Assembly (NCBI GenBank): GCA_026027325.1
Contig: JAMSLZ010000002.1
Span: 1,178,001 to 1,242,000 of the forward strand
Length of the DNA: 64,000 bases
Direction: 5' to 3'
DNA from: Actinomucor elegans
Taxonomy: Eukaryota; Mucoromycota; Mucoromycetes; Mucorales; Mucoraceae
Part shown: positions 47,101-58,817 of the stretch, in pieces
Layout of the letters: each line of letters begins with the position of its first letter
Numbering within the stretch: the first letter of the stretch is position 1
Notes under the pieces: model-generated
Database searches by the model: none
What the model was told of the DNA's origin: nothing
Seen by the model: the letters and a program-made list of their open reading frames with translations, nothing else
Translations under genes and position numbers: made by a program

Positions 47101-48237
47101 TTTTAGTATTTACTGGCATTGCTGTGCTATTATGAAACTTTATTCATTGGAAAAATATGCTGCGTAGTATATTATTCTCAAAAATAACGAATGTGTCTCC
47201 GTTCGTTGATAAACTAGACAGCATTTTGTAATCTGAGCAGCTTGTTTTAATCTCCGAATACATTGGTTAACCAACTTCTAGTTCCTGCCAACGCCAATTT
47301 ATGTTGAAGAAAATAAGATTACAGAAAAAGCATAAATTCTTCTACATATTTCCCAAAAACCAAAGATACGCTTAAGTTTATTGTTGAATTAGATGCTATT
47401 TTATGGTTTGTATGGTATAATGCCCTGGTGACGATTCAATCTTCGTTTTCAGCCTTTGTTGACCTGTGGTATCTGCTATTACCAATATAAATCAAGGAAA
47501 ATTTAAATCATTAAAAACAGCATATTTATTAGTATATATTCATCGATAACCAAAGAAGCAGTGTGGTCCATTGTTGAGTTGTATGATTATGCAATTCAAA
47601 AGTGGCTGCTTCGCTCCCTAAAATCTGTACCAATAAAACCACCAGTCTGGGCTTCAATAATAATACTCACCAAAACTATATATTAAGTTGTTTTGCTTTG
47701 ATCTTTCCAGCTAGAGACTTGGTATAGCTTGTTTCTTGCTTTTCACTTTTATAAATATAATATACCTTTTTATTGGGAGAACATGCCAAAAAGTAAGGGT
47801 TGATTAGAGGAGCTCTATCCAATAAAAAAATGTGGCTTTTTATAGCAATGGTCTGTGTTTTCTTTTGTAGCTTAAACGGGATAATAGCATAAGCCCAATT
47901 TTATATTTTATTCGAGACCGTGGTAGGCTTTGTTCCATGAGTTAATTACAATAATTAATTTACCGCTATATTTGTTTTAGCAAAACTTTTTTTTACACCA
48001 TGATAAATGATGCCATGATGATTGATTTTAGACTGAAAAATAAAGCAAGAAGACTATTAGTGTGATTATGGAAATGAAGCTATTACTTTTGTAGACACGT
48101 CAAAATTTGATGTACGTAGATCTTGTTTGACCTACCCTATAGCCTTAATGTTACTCAAAAGCGTGCTTTTTTTTTTATTATTATAATGAAATGGGGGGAT
48201 ATCAAATGAGTAGAATTACATGCAAAAAGTGTCTATT
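44183..48237. other. Gene-free interval with solo LTR
   Basis: AT-rich, without recognisable genes. The only structured element is the solo LTR at 46168-46386. Confidence 0.5.
46168..46386 (+). repeat. Solo LTR, second copy
   Basis: About 219 bp, beginning TGTAGTGGACATAAC and ending ACATCCCA. It is clearly the same family as 29632-29837. Flanking pentamers are CACTA (46163-46167) and CACTG (46387-46391), a target duplication with one mismatch. Confidence 0.82.
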
Positions 48238-49597
48238 TTATTTAGAGATTCTTTCTTGGTAGCGAACCCAACCATAGTAACTGGATCCAGCTAAAGCCAA
48301 CATGATACCAAGACCATTCTATCACAAGATATTAGTATAAATTAGAGTAGAGAACATTTTTTTGTAGGCTTACCAAACCAGAAATAGGGTTTTGGAAGAT
48401 CATTGCTGCTAAAATGGTTTGGACACAAGACTAAAATAGATTTGATTTAGTTATTAGAACTCATTTTTTTTTTTTGGTTTACGTACCTTGGCTGTACCAC
48501 TGATAGTATTTGTCAAAGCAGAAGTGTACTTGACCTGCAAGAACATGGCAATATTAATACCAAAGCCAGTGATGCCTGTAATAGTCTGTATTATATATTA
48601 GTATCAGCTGTAAAGTGCATCCCTTTTTTTTATACCATCAAAATCCAAAAGCTAGAAGAATAGATCACGTCCGAAGTTGTGATAATCTCAGTGATTTCAC
48701 CAGATAACAACAATAGAGGGGAAAGGAAGATGATGGCAAGTGTAGTATTATAATGAAGAAGTTTCCTACTCAAAGTTAATATCAACCCTTATCATCCATT
48801 TAATGAGTACTCACCATTGATTGTTATCAACTGCAGCTAACGTCTTTTGAACATAAATACCATAAAGAGCTACAAATGCAGAGGAACCAACACCATACAC
48901 AACACCAGCCCAACTAAAGTTGATTTCACCATATGAGCCAATAACAAAACCCAAAAACACGATAAAACAAGCTACCAGAGCTGGAGTGGATGTCTTTTTT
49001 CCAAGAATAACATATGTGAAGAGAATAGTAAAGTTGATAGACAATGATCTAGCTACCTAAAGCAAAACAGAATCAATACCTACACAAAGCCTCAACTCTA
49101 GTTTCTGTCTTACCTGATAGAACGTAACCTCGACATACTTGAGACATAGATTATTCAATACCAACATACCAACATAAACAAAAGTCAAAGGAGCAACGCG
49201 TTTAGCGATCACCATATTGAATTCATAAGGTGGAATAATGCTGAATAGTTTATGACTAAATACACAATTTAGCTAGTTTGCCCTGTTGGATTTTGAAATA
49301 GGCTTACCTTTTACCGAGCTGAGCCCATACTAACAGCACACCCAAAGCTACCACCAATTGATACCAAGTAACAAAGAGAGCGTAAGGAAAGTCCGTTGAG
49401 CCACTGAGAATAATTTTGTTCAAAAACACCACCGAAAGCGAAATGATAAAATAAAAGCTAACAACGGCAGCGATCAAAGGTAAAGGATGTTGCTTTTCTC
49501 TTGATTGAACAGGTGCGGGTAAAAATGGCTCTTGAGCCTCATCCATGTCCTTGTCCCGACGAGTCATTGGAATTTCACTATTATTTGACGAATTCAT
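48238..49597 (-). CDS. GDP-fucose-type nucleotide-sugar transporter (SLC35C / TPT-EamA family)
   Basis: Seven exons on the minus strand: 49597-49308, 49240-49114, 49056-48815, 48765-48636, 48585-48487, 48430-48374 and 48318-48238, encoding 341 residues. About ten hydrophobic segments are visible. The motifs NKIILSGSTDFPYALFVTWY, PLTFVYVGMLVLNNLCLKYV and SALTNTISGTAKSCVQT match the SLC35C1 GDP-fucose transporter group of the drug/metabolite transporter superfamily. It would import a nucleotide sugar into the Golgi. Fucose is a component of mucoralean cell-wall polymers, which fits, but substrate is inferred. Introns are 49-67 bp and all GT-AG. The short N-terminus is cytosolic and polar. Confidence 0.88.
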
Positions 49598-49670
49598 TTT
49601 CTTGGTTCTTTAATGGGAGCAAGTTTTGATGAAGAAAAAAAAAAGAAGAGAGAGTTACTATCTTGTAACC

Positions 49671-49678
49671 TATTTATA
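49671..49678 (-). promoter_or_regulatory. TATA box of nucleotide-sugar transporter gene
   Basis: TATAAATA on the minus strand lies 74-81 bp before the ATG at 49597, upstream of a pyrimidine-rich leader (49624-49655). Confidence 0.6.
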
Positions 49679-50155
49679 CCTTATATTTCGCGCCCAGGTC
49701 AGTCCAAAAGGAGACAGTGGACTTGCTTTTTTGGTACAGCGCGCTTGTTTTAGAATCAAAGCCCATAACTCATTCAAACTACCATAGCAATCGTCCTGAT
49801 ATCGCTATAACGAACATGCCGGTTACATGGAGGGCATCGCTGCTACCACACGAGTTAAAGCAAGTTGCCGTGATAACTTTGTCAAAATCAGATAAATCAA
49901 ATCATCAAAACAATCAAATAAATAAAAAGTTTACTTGGCAAAGAACGTATTAAGGACGTATCTTAACTTTATACTTTTAATAAACGAGATCGACTCATAG
50001 TCATATCATTGTTCATAATAAAGATGATGTCTGTTGATAAAAATAAACTAACTCTCGGAATCGGCTTTCAATTTTGACCTTCAAAAAAGTAAGGAACGCA
50101 CAGAACCTTTTTTTTTTTTTTTTTTTTTGCTCTTTTTCTTTCTTTGTCTGAACAA

Positions 50156-52830
50156 ATGCGTGTTTTATGTGTGGCTGAAAAACCCAGTGCAGCTAAAAAG
50201 ATAGCCGAGATCCTATCACAAAATCAATTTACTATTGTAAGCATATGCCCTTTGGTCAATGCATAACAGCCATTAACTCAAGATCTCTTAGAGACCTACG
50301 GACGACATGTATGTCAAAAACTACAATTTCACCTATAATCTCAATAATCGACCCACTCAATTTGTGATGACAGCACTCAAAGGTCATTTATTACAGCTCA
50401 ATTTCGAAGGCGGCATTAATAAAGACTGGAATAATTATCCAATCGAACAAGTGTTTCATACAGCCGTTACTAAAGGAGTGTCTGAGAATTCGGAAGCACT
50501 TGCCAATAATCTGCGATCCGAAGTCAGATCTGCCGACATTCTGTTTATATGGACCGATTGCGATCGAGAAGGTGAAGCGATTGGCGGCGATGTTGCCGAT
50601 ATCTGCCGTCGTATCAAGCCCAATATTACTGTCTGGCGCGCTCGTTTTTCAGCCATGCAACCCAATGAAATACATCAGGCTGCGCAGCATCACGCCACAC
50701 TTGACATGCGACAAGTAGAAGCTGTGCGCACCCGTGCTGAGTTGGATTTCCGTATTGGCGCTGCTTTTACGCGTTTGCAAACAATTCATTTGCGTTCTTA
50801 CTTTAATACAGGTGATGGACGCGGTAAAGTACTGAGCTATGGTAGCTGCCAGTTCCCTACACTAGGTTTTGTTGTAGATCGGTACATGCAGATCGAGAAT
50901 TTTATACCGGAAGAGTTTTGGAAGATCACCATGACCCATGTGCAGCCTCGTGAAGATGCAAACATGGCGCCTTTAAAAACCGTGTTTAACTGGAGACGCG
51001 AGCGTCTGTTTGATCGGTGGGCTTGCTTTGTCTTGTATGAAAAATGCTTTGAAAAAAAAGTGGCGACAGTGACCAAAGTCAAATCAAAGAGTACGAGTAA
51101 ATGGAAGCCGTTGCCTTTAACCACAGTAGAACTACAGAAGGTAGCATGTCGAGTGTTGAACATGTCAGGTCATCAAATCATGTCAGTGGCAGAAGGATTG
51201 TATAATCAGGGTTTGATCAGTTATCCAAGAACAGAGACAGATCAGTACGATGCAGGTTTTGATTTCCGTTCGTTGATCGAATTGCAAATACCAGATCGCA
51301 TTTGGGGACAATACGCTCAATTGCAAGTCTTATACATTTGCATAAAAAAAAGTATATAATACCTAACCTTATTTTACATAGATTAAATCAAGGTGAATTT
51401 GAACGACCTAGAAATGGCAGAAATAACGACAAAGCACATCCACCTATCCATCCTACCGCTTACAATAACTCTCTAACAGGCGATTCAAAACGTGTTTATG
51501 AGTTCATTGTGCGTCGTTTCCTTGGCAGTTGCTGGAAAAATGCTCAAGGTTTCGAAACAAATGTAGAAGTGACCATGGACACCGAGCATTTTGATGCCAA
51601 AGGTCTTGTCATTCTTCAGAAAAATTACTTGGAAGTATATACCTACGATAAATGGAACGGTAACGAGATTCCCGAGTTTCAAGAAGGAGACGAATTTATA
51701 CCAGATACTTTGGAAATGCAATCTGGCCTTACAACTGCTCCGCGTTACTTGACTGAACCGGATCTGATAGGCATGATGGAAAAGAATGAAATCGGTACAG
51801 ATGCCACTATAGCTGAACATATCCAAAAGATTCTTGATCGGGAATATGTGTACAAAGAAAATCAGTATTTCAAACCATTGACTTTGGGAATTGCATTGAC
51901 TTTGGGATATGATCAGATTGGGTTGGAGTCGAGTTTGAGTAAACCTTTTCTCAGAAAACAAGCAAGTATGATACAATCACTCACAGGTGCTTTCATTAAC
52001 CTAATTTGCATATTTAGATGGAAGCAGATCTGAAAAGGATCTGTCAAGGCACGATTACACCCAGTGAAGTATTACAAAGAAGCATCAATAGGTACGAAGA
52101 AATGTTTCGAAAGTCGCGACTTGACTTCCACAAGATAAAACAAGCAATGGATACGCATTTTCGAGAAGCAGATGATGGGCGTCACGCTTCAAGTCGCGGT
52201 GGACGAGATGGCGGTGACCATGGTTCAGCAGAAAGAAGGGGTGATGGAGGAAATCGTGGTAGAGGGGCTGGTGGCCGTGGTGGAAGAGGCGGTAATGGTC
52301 GCGGTGGAAGCCGAGGTGGAGGATCCAATTATACCCATGGCAATCATTCGGATGGGGACGGCGATGATAATAATAATGGCAATAGACCTAGTCGAGGCAG
52401 AAGTTCAGCAAGAGGAAGAGGAGCCGGTCGCCACAGCAATAGATCAACTCCAAAGTTTCATCAAAACGCTAGTCCAGCCCCTATATGTGAACATGGGAAA
52501 AGCATGGTTGTGTTCACTGTTAGAAAAGAAGGCCCAAACAAAGGAAAAGAATTTTATTCATGCCCGGAGAACGATCGCTGTGAGGCGTTCCATTGGGTGG
52601 AGGCTGTACCACATACCAGTCCTATTGCGCCTCGCTCTTTCCGTAACAATAACAACAGTAATGGCTCAGCAATGAATAGTATGCCATCACCGTTTTGCAA
52701 ATGTAGTAAACCGAGCGTAGAACGTACAGTAACGAAAGAGTCACCCCATAAGGGACGTCAATTCTATACTTGTGCTAAAGGACAGGATAATGGCTGTAAT
52801 TTCTTTGAATGGGCTGATGGACTGAGTTAA
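50156..52830 (+). CDS. TOP3: DNA topoisomerase III (type IA), TOP3-alpha like
   Basis: Four exons: 50156-50236, 50292-51322, 51382-51961 and 52018-52830, giving 834 residues. The TOPRIM domain starts MRVLCVAEKPSAAKKIAEIL and includes WTDCDREGE (about 115-122). The catalytic tyrosine is Y338 in GLISYPRTET. The C-terminal third is RGG-rich and ends with two GRF-type zinc fingers (CEHGKSM...FHWVEA and CKCSKPS...FFEWADG), as in animal TOP3A. Introns two and three appear to use GC donors (GCAAGT at 51323 and 51962). No nearby GT donor keeps both the frame and the family sequence. The enzyme relaxes negative supercoils and, with RecQ helicase and Rmi1, resolves double Holliday junctions. A T21 run ends 27 bp before the ATG. 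Confidence 0.93.
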
Positions 52831-52910
52831 ACTGCATATTTACTGTATACAACCAATCATAACAAGCATATCACTTAATACCCTCCTTTTATAATAGTAA
52901 CTCTTTATTA

Positions 52911-53855
52911 TTATACATAATTCATATTTTTTAACAAGTTTACTCTTTTTTTCTGCCAATCTTGTTCTGATCTTTGTACTCTTTCAACATCGTCTTGACA
53001 GAACGGAAGCTCTGGATTCAAAATCATAGCCTTTATAAATGAATACTTCCAGAGGACGCGAGGGTCAACACCCAGTTGACTTAGTTTACGTTCAATCTGT
53101 TCTAATCGACTGGGCTCTTCCACCGGCGCAAGTTCATTATCTTGGGAAAGGATGCATTTCAATGCATGTTCACTATAAGGGTAGAAATCACGAATACCAT
53201 GTGCTGCCAAGTGATCTGCCAGTACGCTTTGACGTTGCTCGTAAAGTGGCTGAGGCACATTAGTGTTGGGAAAGAAACCTGCTATAAGCCAAGACAGGTG
53301 AACATACAATGATTGAATGCAAAGGCGAGTAGTACCGTCTTTCAAAGAGTTGAAATAAACCATAGTCATGCCTCTGTCGCCCAAGTAACGTAGTTCTTGA
53401 TGATGAGATTGCAAAACAACAGGATACTGACGCGATTCAAAATAGTTATAATCAAAATGAAATGCAAGCAGCGCCAAATCCAATGGCCCCAGAGTAGTGG
53501 TAGTATCAGGTACTTTGTCGTTTTTACGTTTGGACCATTCGCTAAACAAGATACTCATGCTTGCTTGTGTGGTATCTGGATCGATCAAAACGCCACTGGA
53601 GTCTGTAGGCTTGAATTGAATCACTTGGTTTTGTGCATCATAGCTGTGAGGCACTAACTGAATTTCATTGATGACTCGTTTTCCACTAGCAAAGACACTA
53701 GCTTTGATATAGTACTGGTTGGATCGAAAGTTGGAAAAGAGGGCATACTCACATTGGCGTTTCCATCGTTTGCAGACAGAGCGAAAGCGGTAGGTTTCTG
53801 TATAAGGAAGAAAATTAAAGATGTCTGTAAAAATCTCAATAGGTAAAGAGTTCAT
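52911..53855 (-). CDS. F-box protein
   Basis: An intronless 314-residue frame, started at the ATG at 53855. The longer frame upstream is a leader with a 24-base homopolymer run (53871-53894, T on the sense strand). Residues 3-40, LPIEIFTDIFNFLPYTETYR and then SVCKRWKRQCE, form a typical F-box, which binds Skp1 in SCF ubiquitin ligases. No leucine-rich, WD40 or Kelch repeats are evident, so the substrate-binding part is uncharacterised. A small helical tail with a basic stretch QKKRVNLLKN ends the protein. Transcription follows ERV1 on the same strand with only 103 bp between them. Confidence 0.85.
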   Translation of the reverse strand: MNSLPIEIFTDIFNFLPYTETYRFRSVCKRWKRQCEYALFSNFRSNQYYIKASVFASGKRVINEIQLVPHSYDAQNQVIQFKPTDSSGVLIDPDTTQASMSILFSEWSKRKNDKVPDTTTTLGPLDLALLAFHFDYNYFESRQYPVVLQSHHQELRYLGDRGMTMVYFNSLKDGTTRLCIQSLYVHLSWLIAGFFPNTNVPQPLYEQRQSVLADHLAAHGIRDFYPYSEHALKCILSQDNELAPVEEPSRLEQIERKLSQLGVDPRVLWKYSFIKAMILNPELPFCQDDVERVQRSEQDWQKKRVNLLKNMNYV

Positions 53856-53958
53856 GATAAATATATAAAGAAAAAAAAAAAAAAAAAAAAAAAAGAGATC
53901 TATTGTATCTTTATATGAAAAATATTGACACGTGGAGATGCAACAGTGGGACACATTG

Positions 53959-54476
53959 CTATTGATCGCACTGCTTGGATGATCCTTGTAGCCACCGATC
54001 AAACACAAGCGAACAATCAAACGAAGGCTTGCCTAGCTTTTCATTCACTTTATTATGCTGCCTGCAGAGCCATGCACTCAACTTTTTTCTGTTCCCCACA
54101 CGAATAGGCTCTTCTTTCATATATTGCTTAAACTCTTCCTAAAAGGGGGGCCAGTTTAGTATATATAAAAAGCAAAAAGACGTGCCTTACACTAAAGCAA
54201 GGATAATTGTCAATGAATGAAGTCATGAATGCTCGCATAGAGTCCATTTGTGAAGGTGCAGGTCTGTCAGGATAATAGGCTGCGGTCGTATGTAATAATG
54301 TCCAAGCGGCTCGTCCAAGCGCCACAGAGTCTGCTGGACAGTTCTCGTTGAACCACGTAGGCGTAGTCATAGTAGGTAAGGGATCTAATGATAAATTGTT
54401 AGATCTCTTGTATTTTTCAAATTAGGTAAATAGGAATCGCATTACCAGGTTTTGAATTAGATGCAGCCGTTGACAT
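53959..54476 (-). CDS. ERV1: Erv1/ALR-family FAD-linked sulfhydryl oxidase-like protein
   Basis: Three exons on the minus strand, 54476-54446, 54384-54191 and 54138-53959, give 134 residues. Family features include NCPADSVALGRAAWTLLHT, YYPDRPAPSQ and LSAWLCRQHNKVNEKLGKPS followed by FDCS. The C-x16-C pair (WLC...FDC) and the HN flavin-binding motif are intact. The proximal redox site, normally YPCxxC, reads YPCFS and then EEF across the second intron, so the resolving cysteine is missing in this model. The N-terminal shuttle CxxC of Mia40-linked Erv1 is also absent. Typical Erv1 oxidises Mia40 in the mitochondrial intermembrane space. This copy could be a diverged paralogue or mis-spliced in my model. 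Confidence 0.8.
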
Positions 54477-54554
54477 GATCTTGTTCTAAAGCAAAAAAAG
54501 AGTTACCTGACATGGATGGCCAACGAAACACGGATATAGTCAGGTTTGTCGGAG

Positions 54555-54562
54555 TTTAAATA
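54555..54562 (-). promoter_or_regulatory. TATA-like box of ERV1-like gene
   Basis: TATTTAAA on the minus strand, 79-86 bp before the ATG at 54476. Confidence 0.45.
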
Positions 54563-55447
54563 CACAGGATACAAAAGGTATGCCTTGTTTGCTTTCAGTT
54601 TCCAAATCTTCAGCATCTTTCGGCAGCGAGTGTTCAACTTTTAATGCATGATTTATAATCAAAGTTTGTTTTATGTATTTGCGAATACATTTATATGTAT
54701 ATTCCACGTCTTTGTTGATGTATAGAAAAAAAAGTTAACACATTGACATAATGCCAAGAGTCGCATTCCATAACGATCAGATCTTCATACAAACACATAC
54801 AGATTAACCCAACCCATTTTATTACTTTTTCATGTCTAGAATGAACTAGTATATTTACTGGAGGCTGTGTTCATTTGATAGGTAGCGTAGATGTTATACA
54901 TTGTTAATGAGTGCAAGCAAATTACATAATTTTGTAAAAAAAAAAAAAAAAGTACTAATTCGTAAACCTATAGATTTCTAACCGATTTCAGTTAAATAGT
55001 AACACATCGGGTTACTAATGCATCATTTGTTGCTACGATTAGATAAATTAATAACAGATTATTAAAGTACTGTGAGTATATTTTAATGTTTGATAATAAA
55101 TCAATTTCATTATTTTACATAATCATCATTTGGACAGATGATTGATTCATAGATTTGACTGATCTCGGTTTAATATTGCATCTAAAAAGTAATCCATACT
55201 CAGAATGTATTTCAACTACTAGAACTCTTTTATTGAGTTGCTGAATAGAAAATGCATTCATTGGATTGGTTACATCGCATGGTTAACTCTATTCGTTTGC
55301 AGGGATCAAAGAAACGTTTTACAGACTTGTGAAAGTTGATTTTATTATTATTATTATTATAATACAGATAAAAAGTTTGGGGAGGGGGAATTAGGTGATT
55401 ATAGATAGTTGCGATTATTATTAATAGTGATAATATAGCAGAATTGA
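54563..55447. other. Intergenic region with dispersed repeat
   Basis: No gene seen. Contains an extended dispersed-repeat copy at 55151-55215 and an ATT microsatellite at about 55341-55360. Confidence 0.5.
55151..55215 (-). repeat. Dispersed AGATGC...GATC repeat, extended copy
   Basis: Plus strand shows ACTGATCTCGGTTTAATATT, then GCATCTAAAAAGTAATCC and ATACTCAGAATGTAT. It matches the copies at 30831 and 42911 in both blocks. Confidence 0.5.
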
Positions 55448-57207
55448 TTAGCTGTTTTGTTTCTCATCAGCATCCGAAGAATTGACTTCAATTTGATACT
55501 GCTCAAGTGCTTTCTCTTCTGCCAAATAATTTTCGATATCCACCTTGGCCTTATCGACATCAATAAACCAAATGATGACTAGCGAGACAACAAAGAGAGC
55601 AAGTACAAAAGGCCAACCCTTCCACAGGTTATCAGTGTACTGTGTGATGGCGCCAATGATGACAGGACCGATCCAACTACTGCCCTTATTGACTACACCA
55701 AAAAGACCAAAGAATAAATTTTCCTTTCCACGAGGCACCAGTTCAGCCAACATGGTATTTTGCCAGGCCCAGATAGGAGCAGTAAACAGACCAGACCAGA
55801 CATAAAAGACCCATAACTCCCAAGTATTACGAATACCAAAACTACGCAAACCGATACCAAAGCAGCCCCACAAGGGTACGACACCCGTCAATCCAATGAT
55901 GAACATTAAGTTGGTCTTGGTACGGATACCAAAGCGTTTGGAAAGCCACAAGAAGAACAAGCATCCAATGATAGACGTAATAGCTGAAGCCAAGTTCAGG
56001 ATGGTGGTTTGTTGTGCGTTAAATCCAGTGATTTGAGCTTGTGTGATGGCAATCATTTGGTTGGTAGTAGAGACAGCGTCAGAGAACATAAAATAAGCAA
56101 AGATGTAAAGGAAGAGATAACGTAGTCTGCGAGCTTCTCTAAACGCATTAAAGACAGATTTCCACCCAATGGTAAAGTGGCTGGCATTTTCGGGCAATGG
56201 AGGGCCTTGTCGCTTGGAAGGAACTGCAATAAAGTAAGGGATTGCGTTAAGAGCCCAGTATGCACCACACACAGCGGTGGAAATAAAATTAAAGAGAGGT
56301 ACGTTGCCCAAAACATGAGCATCATCTTCATAAAAGGCATAATTCTCCCAAGGAAGGAAAGAAATGCCGGACAAGAGGCCTGTCATTACCAAGAAACCAA
56401 TATTGGAGAAAACGGTTGAAATAGCTGAGACATGATTTCTCCATTTTTCAGCAATATCACCAGCTTCATCTTTAGTCAAGTCGGGATCAGCACGCGCTTT
56501 ACGAACCACAGGCAGATTGTCGCTATTCAATATGAGTTACATGTGATATCCCTTTTTTTTTATTGTTGTTGCACAGTTATTACCTTAGCGTAGGAAAGGC
56601 GGCAGCATAGAATACAAGGGAAGTGCCATAAGCGATCAAGGCAAGGATCATAATACCTACCATGGCATTCCATTTTGATCCATCGTCGTTCAAGAAAGAA
56701 ACAGGCACAATTTGAGCCACACAGCCAACAACTGTAGCAGCCAGCAGGATGTATTTATTCCATTTACCATAGTCAGCAAGATTACCAAAGGTCGTGAATA
56801 GCAAGAATTGTATGGAGAATGAGATCGCTTGCACATAGAGCATCATGGCTGAAATGGGAATGCCAGAGGTACCAGACCAACGAACATAGCAGTTCTTTTC
56901 GGAATTATGAATATCGCATCCTTGAACTGTAGGTGTGTCAGGATAATAGCCGCCTCGGTAAGCAAGGTATTGGAGAATATTTGGCATATAGCTAAACATG
57001 GTATAACCGTTATCCTATAAGATGATAAGTATATCATATAATAAGTATAAAGTAACATACACCATTATAATAGAGATAGTAACCCCATAGTTCCCATTTA
57101 GTAGCAGGTGGTTGGGAAAGTACTTCCTTTCCCTTATCAGTAGTGGGATCAATCTCGTCGTCTGTACTATTGAACGGAGAGGCGAATAAGCCTTCTTTAA
57201 GTGGCAT
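55448..57207 (-). CDS. ATG22: Atg22-like major facilitator transporter
   Basis: Three exons on the minus strand, 57207-57061, 57014-56584 and 56522-55448, encode 550 residues with about twelve membrane segments. After a polar N-terminus the protein reads WELWGYYLYYNGDNGYT, the characteristic start of the Atg22 family. FGNLADYGKWNKYILLA and LAELVPRGKENLFFGLFGV are further family segments. Yeast Atg22 exports amino acids from the vacuole after autophagic breakdown. A long luminal loop with cysteines (GCDIHNSEKNC) lies between segments 1 and 2. Introns are 46 and 61 bp. Paralogues exist in many fungi, so vacuolar function is inferred. Confidence 0.88.
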
Positions 57208-57263
57208 GTTGTATTAAGAAGAAAATAACCGAAAAAGAAGTATATTATAGGCTGAACTGACTG

Positions 57264-57271
57264 TTTATATA
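57264..57271 (-). promoter_or_regulatory. TATA box of ATG22-like gene
   Basis: TATATAAA on the minus strand, 57-64 bp before the ATG at 57207. Confidence 0.6.
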
Positions 57272-58817
57272 CTGTATGCAAGCAGTACTTTTTTTTTTCT
57301 CATGAGACTAGGCGTAGGACAAAGAGGCTTCTTATTGCCAATAAGGTTTTTTTTTCTCTCTTTTTATAATTTATATCAGACCCTTCTTATTACATAAAAT
57401 CTCATCGGCCTTGTTTCTCGCACTTTTTTTTTTCAACAAGAACGAAAGAAAAAAAAAAGTGCGATAGTTTAGTAGTGTAGATCAAAATATATAATGCTGT
57501 ATTTAGTGGGTAAGACAGCCTATTAATAAACTATAAAATCACCTTGTTTCAGACACTACATCCTATTCGACCCTTTTTCAATAGATCAAACTGTTGTAAC
57601 ATATTTGCATAAAGTACACAAATGACCTCGTTCTCATTTGACTCCGAACGTAACACCACGAATTGACCCTGGATCAATGCTGGTGTCCTTTTTTTTATGG
57701 ATAAAGAAATAAATACTTCAATAAAATTATAGCTTATACCGAGAAATATATATATTATGGATGGCCAAGGCCCATGTTATATCTCTCTTGAAAATCAAAT
57801 GTTAGTTTTTGCATCTAAAGGGTATTACAAGATAACAACATATGCAGCAGGGCTTTGTCAGTATAACCACTCAATACGCAAAGAAGATTATTGGTGCATA
57901 GTCAAAGGATAAAGACCCTTTCGTCCCTTTTTTGAACTTTTATTTCACAAAGGGATCATGTTATAGTGTATTCTCATGGAAAAATTCACTTGACATGGAT
58001 GATACCTTACGAAACCGTTCTGTTAGAGGTTATACATGTATTAGATTATATAAGAAATCTTTTTTGTTTGATTGCTTACACAACAACAAATTTCCTCTAA
58101 ATTGGACATTTGATTATTAACAATAAATAAAGAAGTCCTCAATCTCTAGCCGTTGATCGTTCATTTAAATTTTTCTCTATAGACTGAGAAGATCTATCGA
58201 AGTACACTTTAAAAGAGCATCATTCCAAAGTGTTCTGGCTTCAAATTCAACAATAACTTGGTCGGTATAGAAGTCATCAACTTAAGTGTAATATATCTTT
58301 TGATACAATAAAGCAAGTTGTGTTGTTGATCTAATGGCTGCTTATCTTTTGTGTATAGTAAAAAAAAAAAAAAATGACACACGTATTTTATGTCCATTAG
58401 TACACCTTTTTTTTTTCTTACATACTCACTAAAATGGTGCTTTAAGACCATCCTAATTTCAATGTTTGTAGAACCCTTGATTGATTTTGGTCTAATGTCA
58501 CAACTGACAAGTGGGTAAAGCAAATTACTGCATATTTTGTTGGTCGAATCTTATTAAAGGGTAGATTTTGACAAATAAACTTGCTGTACTGTCCAACAGA
58601 ATTCGTACCTAAATCTTTTTATCCTCCTTCTTTACAAAGACCGGGCTATACAACGAAAGCTTTGCAGTTCGTACAACAATGATAGGTGAGATTATAATAC
58701 ATCATTTTATTATAGTCAAGAAAGCATTTAGATTTTTAAGGCTAATGAGGATTTTCTTATCATATTTATAAGTATGGTTCTGTTACGATAAAATGTACAT
58801 TTTCTTTAAAAAAAGTT
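57272..58817. other. Intergenic region between ATG22-like gene and RFA1
   Basis: No gene found. Contains mirrored A/T homopolymer runs near 57425-57455 and a diverged dispersed-repeat copy near 58480-58505. Confidence 0.5.

Noticed and set aside
52172..52675. 167-residue frame overlapping the TOP3 C-terminus
   Set aside because: Frame-shifted reading of the RGG-rich repeat region; valine/glutamate-rich low complexity without independent start context.
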